Shown here: positions 8,249 through 17,019 of the stretch, one piece after another
Position numbering within the stretch: the first letter of the stretch is position 1
How the letters are laid out: every line of letters begins with the position of its first letter
NCBI RefSeq assembly: GCF_020177265.1
Contig: NZ_JAIVMC010000020.1
Coordinates: 1-41,909, forward strand
DNA length: 41,909 nt
Direction: 5' to 3'
Origin: Pseudooceanicola marinus
GTDB taxonomy: Bacteria; Pseudomonadota; Alphaproteobacteria; Rhodobacterales; Rhodobacteraceae
Program-made: the position numbers and the translations under genes
The notes under the pieces: generated by a model
Database searches by the model: none
What the model saw: the letters and a program-made list of their open reading frames with translations, nothing else
Told to the model about the DNA's origin: nothing

Positions 8249-8273
8249 TCGTACCTGTTTCCGAGGGTTCCAA

Positions 8274-9176
8274 ATGTCGTCATCCTTCGCCCGCGCGCGC
8301 CGGAACGAGATGTTGCTGGCCTATGCGCTGCTGCTGCCATCGCTGATCTTCCTGGCCGTCTTCACCTACTGGCCGATCATCCGGTCGGTCTGGTTCAGCC
8401 TGCATGACGTCCTGCTGGGCGATCCCGAGATCTTCTGGCTGGGGGCGGAAAACTATCTGCGCCTGCTGGATGACCGGCTGTTCTGGAAGGTGCTGGGCAA
8501 CACCGCCTTCTACACGCTGACGACAATCCCCCTGTCGATCATCGTGGCCTTGCTGCTGGCGGTGGCGATGGACAGCAAGCTGCGGGGGATGGCGATCTAT
8601 CGCTCGGCCTTCTTCTATCCGGTGATGATCCCCTCGGTGGCCGCGGGCATGCTCTGGGTCTTCCTCTACGCGCCGGGCTACGGTCCCATCAACGCGGCGC
8701 TGACGACCCTGGGCTTGCCCCGGCTGGACTGGCTGTACGACAGCGACTGGGCGCTGCCCGCCATCGTCATAATGAGCATCTGGAAATACTCGGGCTACTT
8801 CATGCTGATCCTGCTGGCGGCGCTGAAACTGGTGCCTTCGGACCTTTACGAAGCGGCGCGGCTGGACGGGGTCAGCGGCTGGCACCGGCTGATCCACATC
8901 ACCGTGCCGCTGGTCTCGCCCACCCTCTATTTCGTCATCATCATCGGCACGCTGCACAGCTACCAGATCTTCGACTACGTCTATGTCATGACGCAGGGCG
9001 GGCCTGCCGACAGCACCAACGTGCTGACCTATTACATCTACCAGAACGGCTTCCAGTATCAGGACATCGGTTATGCCTCGGCGCTGGCCAATGCGCTGCT
9101 GATCGCCGTGCTGGGCTTCATCGGGCTGGTGTCCGTCACCCTGGGCCGCCGGGTCCACTATCTGGGAGAGCGCTGA
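8274..9176 (+). CDS. ugpA: UgpA-like ABC permease
   Basis: This is an inner-membrane permease of 300 residues with six predicted hydrophobic segments. The EAA coupling loop is LYEAARLDGVSGWHRLIHI. The family is CUT1 binding-protein-dependent permeases (MalF/UgpA type, without the large MalF loop). A GAGGG ribosome-binding sequence lies before ATG 8274. Its stop codon overlaps the next start in TGATG, so the two permeases are translationally coupled. It pairs with the following permease to form the channel served by the binding protein at 6902. Confidence 0.87.
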   Translation: MSSSFARARRNEMLLAYALLLPSLIFLAVFTYWPIIRSVWFSLHDVLLGDPEIFWLGAENYLRLLDDRLFWKVLGNTAFYTLTTIPLSIIVALLLAVAMDSKLRGMAIYRSAFFYPVMIPSVAAGMLWVFLYAPGYGPINAALTTLGLPRLDWLYDSDWALPAIVIMSIWKYSGYFMLILLAALKLVPSDLYEAARLDGVSGWHRLIHITVPLVSPTLYFVIIIGTLHSYQIFDYVYVMTQGGPADSTNVLTYYIYQNGFQYQDIGYASALANALLIAVLGFIGLVSVTLGRRVHYLGER

Positions 9177-10066
9177 TGTCCGACGCGACCCTGACTCCCG
9201 CCGCAGACCGCCCCGCCGCCACGGTGCCCGCGCGCCGACCGCGCTGGCGAAAGACGCTGCGCGAGAACTGGCTGCACGCCGTCATGCTGCCGCTGGCCCT
9301 GCTGTGGCTCAGCCCGCTGGTCTGGATCCTGGTGACCTCGCTGAAGACCCAGACCGAGGTTTTCGACCAAAGCGCGGGCTTTTGGCCCGCGTCGCTGACC
9401 TTCTCGAACTATCCCAGCACCCTGTCGGTGGCGCCCTTCGGGACCTATCTGGTGAACTCGGTCCTCGTGACCGGCTCGATCCTGGCGGGACAGCTGGTGA
9501 CCATCACCCTGGCCGCCTATGCCTTTGCCCGGCTGAGTTTCCCGGGCAAGAACCTGCTGTTCACCCTGTTCCTGTTGCAGGTGATGTTCCCGATCTACGC
9601 GATCTTCCTGACCAACTTCGTCACCCTGCGCGAAATGGGGCTGGTGAACACCATCCCGGCGATGATCGTGCCGTTCGTCGCCTCGGGCTACGGCACCTTC
9701 ATGCTGCGGCAAAGCTTCCGCCAGGTGCCGGCCGAGCTGTCGGACGCCGCGCGTTTGGATGGCTGCGGGCATCTGTCGATCCTCTGGCATGTCTACCTGC
9801 CGCTGGTGAAGCCGACGCTGATTGCCTTCGGCATCATCTCGGTCGTGACCCACTGGAACGACTACATGTGGCCCCTGCTGGTGACCAACTCCGAGGGCAT
9901 CCGCACCCTGCCGATCGGGCTGGGCCTGCTGGCCAAGGCCGACAGCGGCGCCGACTGGCCCCGGCTGATGGCCGGGACCACCATCGTTGTCTCGCCGCTG
10001 CTGCTCTTGTTCGTGATCTTCCAGCGCCGCTTCATCGACAGCTTCATGCATACCGGCGTCAAGTGA
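9176..10066 (+). CDS. ugpE: UgpE-like ABC permease
   Basis: This is the second CUT1 permease, 296 residues. A charged cytoplasmic N-terminus (rich in Arg, Pro and Ala, to about residue 30) precedes six hydrophobic segments. The EAA loop reads LSDAARLDGCGHLSILWHV. It is a MalG/UgpE-type partner of the preceding permease and overlaps its stop codon by one base. The substrate is set by the binding protein, not by this gene. Confidence 0.87.
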   Translation: MSDATLTPAADRPAATVPARRPRWRKTLRENWLHAVMLPLALLWLSPLVWILVTSLKTQTEVFDQSAGFWPASLTFSNYPSTLSVAPFGTYLVNSVLVTGSILAGQLVTITLAAYAFARLSFPGKNLLFTLFLLQVMFPIYAIFLTNFVTLREMGLVNTIPAMIVPFVASGYGTFMLRQSFRQVPAELSDAARLDGCGHLSILWHVYLPLVKPTLIAFGIISVVTHWNDYMWPLLVTNSEGIRTLPIGLGLLAKADSGADWPRLMAGTTIVVSPLLLLFVIFQRRFIDSFMHTGVK

Positions 10067-10088
10067 CGCCACAGACCGGAGGCCCCCA

Positions 10089-11150
10089 ATGGCGACCGTC
10101 CAACTGAACCAGATCTGCAAGTCCTACGGCGACCGGAAGACCGTGCATGACATCGACCTGACCATCGAGGACCGCGAGTTCATGGTGCTTGTCGGCCCCT
10201 CGGGCTGTGGCAAGTCCACCACCCTGCGGATGATCGCCGGGCTGGAGGAAATCACCTCGGGCCAGTTGCTGATCGACGGGCAGGATGTGACCGATGCCCA
10301 GCCCCAGGCGCGCGACATCGCCATGGTATTCCAGTCCTACGCGCTTTACCCGCATATGACCGCCTACCGGAACATGGCCTTCGGCCTGCTGAAGACCACC
10401 AAGCTGTCCAAGGCAGAGATCGACGCCCGCATCCGCGAGGCGGCCGAGATCCTGTCGATCACCGACCTGCTGGACCGCCGCCCGAAAGAGCTGTCGGGGG
10501 GCGAGCGTCAGCGCGTCGCCATCGGCCGCGCCCTGGTGCGCCAGCCCAAGGTCTTCCTCTTTGACGAGCCACTGTCGAACCTGGACGCCAAGCTGCGGAA
10601 CCGGATGCGGGCCGAGCTGAAGCGGCTGCATTCCGAGTTGGGGCTGACCGTCATCTACGTGACCCACGACCAGATCGAGGCGATGACCCTGGGCACCCGA
10701 GTGGCCATGATGTCGGACGGATACCTGCAACAGGTGGGCGCGCCGATGGACATCTACATGAACCCCGCCAACACCTTTGTCGCCACCTTCATTGGCTCGC
10801 CCGAAATGGCGCTGTTCCCGGCGCGGGCGGCGGGCGGCAAGCTGGGCCATGACGCCTTTGTCGCGGATCTGGCCCGTGGCGGCGACCTGCCCGCCGAGGT
10901 GCTGATCGGGCTGCGCCCCGAAGAGGTGACCCTGTCGGCCAGCGGCATGGCCCGCGCCACCGTCACCCACCGAGAGCTGATCGGCGCCGAGGCCCTGGTC
11001 GAGGTCGCCATGGGCGGCGACCGCATGGTGGTGAAAAGCCCGGTGCAGGGCGCGCCCCTGCCGGGCGACGAGGTGGGCCTGGATTTTGACATGAGCCGGA
11101 TGCGCCTCTTCGATCGCGGCACCGGACGCGCTATCCTCGCGCAAGACTGA
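10089..11150 (+). CDS. ugpC: UgpC/MalK-type ABC ATPase
   Basis: The ATPase subunit has 353 residues. Walker A is GPSGCGKST, the Q-loop VFQSYALYPHM, the signature LSGGERQRVAIGRAL and Walker B VFLFDEPLSNLD; the switch histidine lies in THDQIEAMTLG. The C-terminal 110 or so residues form the MalK/UgpC-type TOBE domain, containing IGLRPEEV. The gene starts 22 bases after the second permease gene. In related systems this domain receives regulatory input such as inhibition by phosphate. That has not been shown here. Confidence 0.88.
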   Translation: MATVQLNQICKSYGDRKTVHDIDLTIEDREFMVLVGPSGCGKSTTLRMIAGLEEITSGQLLIDGQDVTDAQPQARDIAMVFQSYALYPHMTAYRNMAFGLLKTTKLSKAEIDARIREAAEILSITDLLDRRPKELSGGERQRVAIGRALVRQPKVFLFDEPLSNLDAKLRNRMRAELKRLHSELGLTVIYVTHDQIEAMTLGTRVAMMSDGYLQQVGAPMDIYMNPANTFVATFIGSPEMALFPARAAGGKLGHDAFVADLARGGDLPAEVLIGLRPEEVTLSASGMARATVTHRELIGAEALVEVAMGGDRMVVKSPVQGAPLPGDEVGLDFDMSRMRLFDRGTGRAILAQD

Positions 11151-11161
11151 GCGGAGGGGAC

Positions 11162-11938
11162 ATGGCACGCAGTCACAGACAAGAGCAGATCCTCGCGCTG
11201 CTGAAGGCGCGGGGGAAGGCGGCGATCACCTTCCTGGCGGAGGAATTCGACGTCTCGGATGAAACCATCCGGCGCGACATGAAAAGCCTCTCGGCCGACG
11301 GGCTGGTGGAGAAATTCCACGGCGGTGTGCGTCTGTCGATGCCGCGCACCGAGCCACCCTTCCAGCGACGCCTGTCAGAGAATGCGTCAGCCAAGGCCGC
11401 AATTGCCGCCGAGACTGCCCGCCACATCCGCGAGGGCGCGACTCTGCTGCTGGACAACTCCACCACCGCCTGCTTCCTGGCGCGCGAGCTGACCCAACGG
11501 GAGCCGATGACCATCCTGACCATCTCGATGGAGATTGCACAGATCCTGAACGCCGGGGACGCGCAGCACCGGGTGATCCTGCCGGGCGGGGAGCTGCGCA
11601 AGGCCGACCGCACGCTGACCGGAGCGGCCACGATCAGCTATCTCGGCGGGTTCACACCCAGCTACTTCGTCATGTCGGTGGTCGCCGGCTCAGCGCGCGG
11701 CTGCCAGGATTTCGACTTGTTCGAAGTGGAGTTCAAGCGCGCGATGATCGAGCGCGCCGACGAGACGGTGGTGATGATGGACAGCGGCAAGTTCAGCAAA
11801 TCGGGCCTGATCCATGTTTGCGACTGGGGCCAGGTGGATACGCTGGTCAGTGATGCCGTGCCGCCCGAGATCGCCGAGCAGATCGACCATGGCCATGTCC
11901 TGCTGGCCCCCGACCTGCCGGAGGGCCGCCCCGCATGA
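11162..11938 (+). CDS. DeoR/GlpR-family transcriptional regulator
   Basis: The protein has 258 residues. The N-terminal DeoR winged helix spans about residues 1-58, with FLAEEFDVSDETIRRDMKSL as the recognition part. The sugar-phosphate-binding DeoRC domain follows, with LLDNSTTACFLARELT at the phosphate-binding loop and MMDSGKFSKSG near the C-terminus. Members such as GlpR respond to glycerol-3-phosphate, which would fit this operon. The gene starts 11 bases after the ATPase gene with GGAGGGG upstream. It overlaps the next gene by four bases (ATGA). Autoregulation is likely but no operator was identified. Confidence 0.87.
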   Translation: MARSHRQEQILALLKARGKAAITFLAEEFDVSDETIRRDMKSLSADGLVEKFHGGVRLSMPRTEPPFQRRLSENASAKAAIAAETARHIREGATLLLDNSTTACFLARELTQREPMTILTISMEIAQILNAGDAQHRVILPGGELRKADRTLTGAATISYLGGFTPSYFVMSVVAGSARGCQDFDLFEVEFKRAMIERADETVVMMDSGKFSKSGLIHVCDWGQVDTLVSDAVPPEIAEQIDHGHVLLAPDLPEGRPA

Positions 11939-12714
11939 CCGCTCCCCTTGGCCGATACGAAGCGGTGGCGCGCGACATGCTGGCCGCCGCCCGGCCGCTC
12001 GCCCGGCAGCATTTCCGCACCCCGCTAGCGGTGGAACGCAAAAGCGATCTCAGCCCCGTCACTCTGGCCGACCGTGCCATCGAACGCGCCATGAAACAGG
12101 TGCTGGACGAGGCCTGTCCCGGCCATGGCATCCTGGGTGAGGAGTTCGGCAGCCGCGATGCGGACGCGCGGCACCTGTGGGTGATAGACCCGATCGACGG
12201 CACGAAAAGCTACATCGCCGGCGTGCCGCTTTTCGGCACCCTCATTGCCCTGCTGGAGGACGGCGTTCCGATCCTGGGTGTGATCGACATGCCGATTCTG
12301 GGGGAGACCTGGATCGGACGCGCGGGCGAGGCCACCCACCTGAACGACAGCCCCTGCGCCACCACGCAGGGCTGCAGGCTGTCGCAGGCAACTCTCTTTG
12401 CCACTTCGCCGGACCAGTTCGCCCCTGACGGCCTTGCTGACTTCGACCGGTTGAGCCGCGCCTGCACCGCCCGCCGGTTCGGTGGCGATTGCTACAGTTA
12501 CGGCCTGCTCGCCTCCGGCCACGTGGACCTGATCCTTGAGGACGGGCTGGAACCCTACGATTTCCTGCCTCTTGTCCCGGTGATTGAAGGGGCGGGCGGG
12601 GTCATCACCGACTGGTCGGGCGCACCACTGACGCTGGCGTCGACCGGGCGCGTCCTGGCCGCGGCAACCCCTGCGCTGCACCGAGAGGCGCTGGAGGTGC
12701 TCCGGCAAGCCTGA
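11935..12714 (+). CDS. Inositol monophosphatase-family phosphatase (HisN-like)
   Basis: The enzyme has 259 residues and carries the IMPase metal and substrate motifs: GEEFG (first metal-binding glutamate), WVIDPIDGTKSYIAG (Asp-Asp metal site) and a C-terminal EPYDFLPLVPVIEGAGG. The KSDLSPVTLADRAIE segment and the GGDCYSYGLLASGHVDL stretch resemble the HisN-type histidinol-phosphatases of this superfamily more than classical inositol phosphatases. Placement as the last gene of a glycerol-phosphate import operon, overlapping the regulator by four bases, suggests a different role, dephosphorylating an imported or released phosphate ester. Both readings remain open, so no gene symbol is given. 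Confidence 0.78.
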   Translation: MTAPLGRYEAVARDMLAAARPLARQHFRTPLAVERKSDLSPVTLADRAIERAMKQVLDEACPGHGILGEEFGSRDADARHLWVIDPIDGTKSYIAGVPLFGTLIALLEDGVPILGVIDMPILGETWIGRAGEATHLNDSPCATTQGCRLSQATLFATSPDQFAPDGLADFDRLSRACTARRFGGDCYSYGLLASGHVDLILEDGLEPYDFLPLVPVIEGAGGVITDWSGAPLTLASTGRVLAAATPALHREALEVLRQA

Positions 12715-12785
12715 CGGCGAAAGGCGTCCTGCCACTTGCCTGAACTGCCGCCCTGAAAGGATGCGCAGTCTGAAGTTATCCCTGC

Positions 12786-12872
12786 ATGGTGGTCAGCGAT
12801 AATGGGGCTGAACTGGCGTCGCATGCCGTTCTGGGAGCGCAGGGAGACCGGAAGATCGGTCGCAAGCAATAG
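12786..12872 (+). pseudogene. IS3-family transposase fragment
   Basis: A 28-residue stretch reads VVSDNGAELASHAVLGAQ and then GDRKIGR before a stop. This resembles the block around the second catalytic aspartate of IS3-family OrfB transposases (SDNGTEL and what follows). Nothing of the rest of the gene is present on either side and no terminal repeats are visible. It is a relic marking an earlier insertion in this gap. Confidence 0.6.
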
Positions 12873-12924
12873 ACGTTGGTGGATCTCTGCCTCAAGGACG
12901 CCCTGTCAGCCGAAGCAGTGAAAG

Positions 12925-13185
12925 AGCGCGGCGGCCAATAGAGGCGCGAAAGGCAGAGCTCACGGCGTTCCTGCTGGCAGCCGCGGCCCCCTTCGGCATT
13001 CCTTGATGGCGAGGTTCTACCGCTCGCGTGTACAAGCGCACTACGATGTGCTGCGGGATGAGGGTGAGGAGAAGCGCGCAGAGGCCGCCGATGTCATCCG
13101 GACGCTGTTCGAAGATCTCGTGCTGACGCCGGTGGAGGGCAAGGTGGAGATCGACGTTCGCGGGGATCTTTCTGGACCCCTTAAG
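12925..13185 (+). pseudogene. Serine recombinase (resolvase/invertase) C-terminal remnant, frameshifted
   Basis: The first part encodes RKAELTAFLLAAAAPFGIP and then a stop. In the next frame, from about 13003, the sequence continues MARFYRSRVQAHYDVLRDE and, after a break, VIRTLFEDLVLTPVEGKVEI, ending near VRGDLSG. This is the C-terminal end of large serine recombinases common on alphaproteobacterial integrative elements, where an N-M-A-x-x-Y-R-x-K/R-V motif precedes the final strand LTP-x-x-G-x-x-x-I-D-x-x-G-D-L. The catalytic N-terminal domain is missing and the frame is broken, so it is inactive. It ends about 55 bases before the tRNA. Confidence 0.65.
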
Positions 13186-13196
13186 CGTTCGACGCA

Positions 13197-13223
13197 AACA
13201 AAACCCCGCCGGATGGGCGGGGT
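13197..13223 (-). terminator. Rho-independent terminator of tRNA-fMet
   Basis: On the minus strand ACCCCGCC and GGCGGGGT form a seven-to-eight-pair stem around a five-base loop (stems at 13216-13222 and 13204-13210), followed by TTTTGTTTG. It lies 16 bases beyond the 3' end of the tRNA gene. Confidence 0.85.
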
Positions 13224-13238
13224 CACTGTAAGTAAAGT

Positions 13239-13315
<77 letters not shown>

Positions 13316-13353
13316 CCAATCTCCGTTGGGGCGTCGCCCCGTCGGTGAAGCAC

Positions 13354-13382
13354 GATCTATCGTCTCGACCGGGGAGGTGCAA
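13354..13382 (-). promoter_or_regulatory. Candidate promoter of tRNA-fMet
   Basis: On the minus strand TTGCAC (13377-13382) and TAGATC (13354-13359) are separated by 17 bases. Transcription would start near 13346, about 30 bases before the mature tRNA end. The short leader includes a GGGGCG-TC-GCCCC hairpin (13328-13340 on the plus strand). Confidence 0.55.
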
Positions 13383-13683
13383 GGGGCTGCGAGAGGATTT
13401 TTGACAAAAACGTAAAACGGTAGAGGCAAACCGCAGTCGCGCCGGGGGTTCCGGAAATATATACATGAAAACAAGGGGGTGCCGGGTCGCGATGCGTGGG
13501 GGCCTACGCCTTGTGTCACGCTCCGGGATCGCGAAACCTCTGAGTGCGGCGGCCCGTGCCCGCCTTTGTCACCGGAACGGCGCGACTCGCCCCGGCTGAG
13601 CCTTGCTGCCTTGCTCCCCAGGAAAGGGCTGGATCGCGCCCCGGCCTCTCTCCTATGCTGCCGGACGGAGAGGAGACCGGGGG
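13383..13683. other. Intergenic region between tRNA promoter and response regulator
   Basis: No gene is supported here. Open frames crossing this stretch have no ribosome-binding site or recognisable product. The promoter of the two-component operon is probably within it, but no convincing box pair was found. Confidence 0.4.
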
Positions 13684-15057
13684 ATGCAGATCGTGGAGGA
13701 GCGACGGGAGGCGGGCCAGGGCACGCTGACGGATCATCTGCGCGAGGCGCGGGTGCTGGTCGTCGATGATGAACCGGGCATGCGCAATTTCCTGGTCAAG
13801 GTGCTGACCCCCTATTGCCGTGAGGTGGCCGAGGCCGCCGATGCGGCCCAGGCGGGCGCCTGCCTGGCGGAGCGGCATTTCGACATCATGATTCTCGACA
13901 ACATGATGCCCGGCCAGACCGGCATCGACTGGCTGGCCGAACAGCGCGAGCGTGGCGGGTTCACCGACACCATCATGGTCACCGCCTATGCCGACCTGGA
14001 AACGGCGATCGAGGCGATGCGCGCGGGCGCGTCGGATTTCGTGCTGAAACCCTTCCGGTCCAACCAGCTGCTGAACGCCGTGCGGCGCTGCATGCAGATG
14101 GCGGCGCTGCGGCGCGAAAACACGCTGTTGCGCCGCGAGCTTGAGAACACCGACCTGGGGCGCCGGCGGCGGCATGAGCTGGTCGGCGCCTCCCGCGCGT
14201 TGGAGGAGGTGCGCGCCACGCTCGACCGGTTGAAGGATATCGACACGCCCGTCCTCATCACCGGCGCCTCGGGCACCGGCAAGGAGGTGGCGGCGCGTCA
14301 TCTGCATCACATCTCCGACCGCGCCGGGCGGCCCTTCGTGCCGATTTCCTGCGGGGCGATTCCGGCCGAGATGATCGAGATGGAGCTCTTCGGCCATGCC
14401 CCGGGCGCTTTCCCGGGCGCGGGGGAGGGGCGCGAGGGGCTGCTGGCCTCCGCCCAGGGGGGCACGGTCTTCCTGGATGAGGTCGCGGGGTTGGGGCCCG
14501 CGGCGCAAACCGCGCTGCTGCGGGTGCTGGAGGACGGGATGATCCGCCCCGTCGGCACGGAACGCGACACGCAGCTGGACCTGCGGTTCGTCCTGGCCAC
14601 CTCGAAGGACCTGGCCCGCGAGGTGGCCGAGGGACGGTTCCGCGAGGATCTGCTGTTCCGCATCAACGTGCTGGAGCTGCGCATGCCGCCCCTGTCGCGG
14701 CGCGAGACCGACGTGATCGAACTGGCGGAGCTGTTCCTGGAGGAGCTGGGCGCGCGCCTGCGCCTGGCGCCGCTGACCATCGACAGCGCCACCCGCGCCG
14801 CCATGCTGCGCCACGACTGGCCCGGCAACATCCGCGAGCTGCGCAACTTCATCGAACGCTCGCTTATCTTCGGGCGCTTCCCGCTGGAAACCCTGGCGCC
14901 CGCGCGCGGCGAGGAGATCGCGCCGCTGGACGAGGTGGAGCGGCGACAGATCCTGACCGCGCTGGAGGCCGTGGGCGGCAACCGGACCGAGGCGGCCCGG
15001 CGCCTGGGCGTGTCGCGCAAGACCATCGACCGCAAATGCGCGGCCTGGGGCCTCTGA
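13684..15057 (+). CDS. NtrC-class response regulator with altered GAFTGA loop
   Basis: The regulator has 457 residues and three domains. The receiver (about 18-135) has VLVVDDEPGMRN at its acidic pocket and phospho-acceptor D72 in MILDNMMP. The AAA+ domain (about 165-395) has Walker A GASGTGKE at 194 and Walker B GGTVFLDEV. The C-terminus is a Fis-type helix-turn-helix (ALEAVGGNRTEAARRLGVSRKTIDRK). The sigma-54 contact motif, normally GAFTGA, reads GAFPGA (241-246). ATG 13684 is chosen for AGGAGACCGGGGG upstream and because the receiver begins shortly after. Three bases separate it from the kinase gene. Likely target: the transporter gene at 17319. Confidence 0.9.
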   Translation: MQIVEERREAGQGTLTDHLREARVLVVDDEPGMRNFLVKVLTPYCREVAEAADAAQAGACLAERHFDIMILDNMMPGQTGIDWLAEQRERGGFTDTIMVTAYADLETAIEAMRAGASDFVLKPFRSNQLLNAVRRCMQMAALRRENTLLRRELENTDLGRRRRHELVGASRALEEVRATLDRLKDIDTPVLITGASGTGKEVAARHLHHISDRAGRPFVPISCGAIPAEMIEMELFGHAPGAFPGAGEGREGLLASAQGGTVFLDEVAGLGPAAQTALLRVLEDGMIRPVGTERDTQLDLRFVLATSKDLAREVAEGRFREDLLFRINVLELRMPPLSRRETDVIELAELFLEELGARLRLAPLTIDSATRAAMLRHDWPGNIRELRNFIERSLIFGRFPLETLAPARGEEIAPLDEVERRQILTALEAVGGNRTEAARRLGVSRKTIDRKCAAWGL

Positions 15058-15060
15058 CCC

Positions 15061-17019
15061 GTGGCCGTGGGGATCCGCCGCTCGGTGCGGATGCGCCTGC
15101 TGGTGATCGCGTTGCTGCCCATGCTGGTGCTGCTGCCGATGATGCTGGGCTCCACCATGCTGCGCTGGTCGGGCAAGATCGACGACATCCTGATCACCAA
15201 GGTCAACGGTGACCTGACCATCGCCGATCAGTACCTGGGGCGGCTGCTGGAAAACTCCGGCGAGCGGCTGGAGGCACTGGCGGGCTCCGTGGCCTTCGAC
15301 GCGGTGCTGGACGCGCCGGAGGCCCGCACGGCCCTGCTGGCGGAGGCGCGGGCGGCGCAGGATCTGGATTTCCTCTACCTCAGCACGGGTGAAACCGATG
15401 GCGATTGGCCGGTGGTCCGCCAGGCCCTGCAGGGGCGGGCGCAAAGCGCCGTCGATATCATGTCCGCCGCGGCGCTGGAGGCCCGCGCGCCCGGCCTGGC
15501 CGAGCGCGCCGCGATTCGCCTTGTGCCGACCCGCGCCGCCCGGCCGACGCAGCAGGAGGTCGAGACGCGCGGCATGGTCATCCACTCCGCCGCTCCCGTC
15601 ACCCTGCCCGACGGGCGCGCCGCCGCCCTGGTGGGCGGGCGCCTGCTGAACCGCAACCTCGGCTTCATCGACACGATCAACGCGCTGGTCTACCGCGAAC
15701 AGAGCCTGCCCGAGGGCAGCCAGGGCACCGCCACGCTGTTTCTGGATGACGTGCGCATCTCGACCAACGTGCGTCTGTTCGAGAACGTGCGCGCCCTGGG
15801 CACCCGGGTCTCGGCGGCGGTGCGGGACCGGGTGCTGGCCGAGGGGCAGACCTGGCTCGACCGGGCCTTCGTCGTCAACGACTGGTACATCTCGGCCTAT
15901 GAACCTATCGTCGACAGCCGGGGCGAGCGGGTGGGGATGCTCTACGTGGGCTTCCTGGAGACCCCGTTTCGCCAGGCGAAGCTGACCTCGGCCCTGACCG
16001 TCGTCGCGCTGTTCCTGCTGATCGCCGCGCTGTCGGTGCCGATCTTCCTCAGCTGGGCCGGGCGCATCTTCCGCCCGCTGGAACGGATGACGCGCACCAT
16101 CGCCCGGGTGGAGGCGGGGGACCTGTCGGCGCGCAACGGCCCGGCGGGCGACAGCGGCGAGATCGCCCAGGTCGCCGGGCATCTGGATGACCTGCTGGAC
16201 CAGGTGCAGGAACGTGACCGCCAGCTGCGCGACTGGGGCGAGAGCCTGGAGCAGAAGGTGGAGGCGCGCACCGCCGACCTGCGCCGCGCCAAGGCGGAGC
16301 TGGAAAAGACCACCGAACGCCTGATCATGTCGGAAAAGCTGGCCGCCGTGGGGGAGATCACCGCCTCCGTCGCCCATGAGATCAACAATCCCATCGCCGT
16401 CATCCAGGGCAACCTGGAGGTCGCCCGCACCCTGCTGGAAGACGAGGCCGCGCGGGTGGAGACCGAGTTCCGCCTGATCGACGATCAGGTCTATCGCATC
16501 GGTGCCATCGTCTCGAAACTGCTGCAGTTCGCCCGGCCGGAGGAATATTCGGGCGCCGCCAACGTGATTTCCCCGGCGGAGGTGGTGCGCGATTGCCTGG
16601 TGCTGACCCGGCGCCAGTGCGAGGCCGCGCGGGTGACGGTAGAGACGGATCTCGACAGCGAGGCGCGGGTGCTGATGGCCCGGACCGAGCTGCAACAGGT
16701 GGTGGTGAACCTGGTGCTGAACGCGGTCCATGCCATGCCGCAGGGCGGTGTGCTGCGTCTCTCCGTGCGGGAGGACAGGGAGGAGGGGCAGGCGGGTCTC
16801 ATCCTGCTGGTGGAGGACACCGGCACCGGCATTCCGCCCGAAATCCTGACACGGATCTTCGACCCGTTCTTCACCACCAAGCGGGCGGAGGGCACGGGGC
16901 TGGGCCTGTCGATCTGCCAGACCCTGGTGAGTCGCGCCGGCGGTCGGATCACCGCGCGATCAACCCCGGGGCAGGGCAGTGCCTTCCGGATTTTCCTGCC
17001 GCGTGCCGAAAACGCCTGA
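15061..17019 (+). CDS. Membrane sensor histidine kinase with periplasmic Cache-like domain
   Basis: The kinase has 652 residues and a GTG start. A first membrane segment lies near residues 10-32, followed by a periplasmic sensor of about 280 residues with Cache-like strands (LVGGRLLNRNLGFID, DWYISAYEPIVDSRGERVGMLYVGF). The second membrane segment is near 315-338, then HAMP (RIFRPLERMTRTIARVEAGDLSAR) and a coiled coil. HisKA has phospho-accepting H439 in SVAHEINNPIAVIQGN. The ATPase domain has N-box NLVLNAVHAM, DTGTGIP, FDPFFTTK and GTGLGLSI. It is of the DctB/NtrB type. The Cache sensor probably binds a small carboxylate outside the membrane. The signal itself is not known. Confidence 0.9.
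   Translation: MAVGIRRSVRMRLLVIALLPMLVLLPMMLGSTMLRWSGKIDDILITKVNGDLTIADQYLGRLLENSGERLEALAGSVAFDAVLDAPEARTALLAEARAAQDLDFLYLSTGETDGDWPVVRQALQGRAQSAVDIMSAAALEARAPGLAERAAIRLVPTRAARPTQQEVETRGMVIHSAAPVTLPDGRAAALVGGRLLNRNLGFIDTINALVYREQSLPEGSQGTATLFLDDVRISTNVRLFENVRALGTRVSAAVRDRVLAEGQTWLDRAFVVNDWYISAYEPIVDSRGERVGMLYVGFLETPFRQAKLTSALTVVALFLLIAALSVPIFLSWAGRIFRPLERMTRTIARVEAGDLSARNGPAGDSGEIAQVAGHLDDLLDQVQERDRQLRDWGESLEQKVEARTADLRRAKAELEKTTERLIMSEKLAAVGEITASVAHEINNPIAVIQGNLEVARTLLEDEAARVETEFRLIDDQVYRIGAIVSKLLQFARPEEYSGAANVISPAEVVRDCLVLTRRQCEAARVTVETDLDSEARVLMARTELQQVVVNLVLNAVHAMPQGGVLRLSVREDREEGQAGLILLVEDTGTGIPPEILTRIFDPFFTTKRAEGTGLGLSICQTLVSRAGGRITARSTPGQGSAFRIFLPRAENA

Noticed and set aside
13516..16731. 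Minus-strand open frame of more than 1000 codons opposite the two-component genes
   Set aside because: Composition is His/Gln/Gly/Arg repeats with no domain. The plus strand encodes an unmistakable response regulator and kinase.
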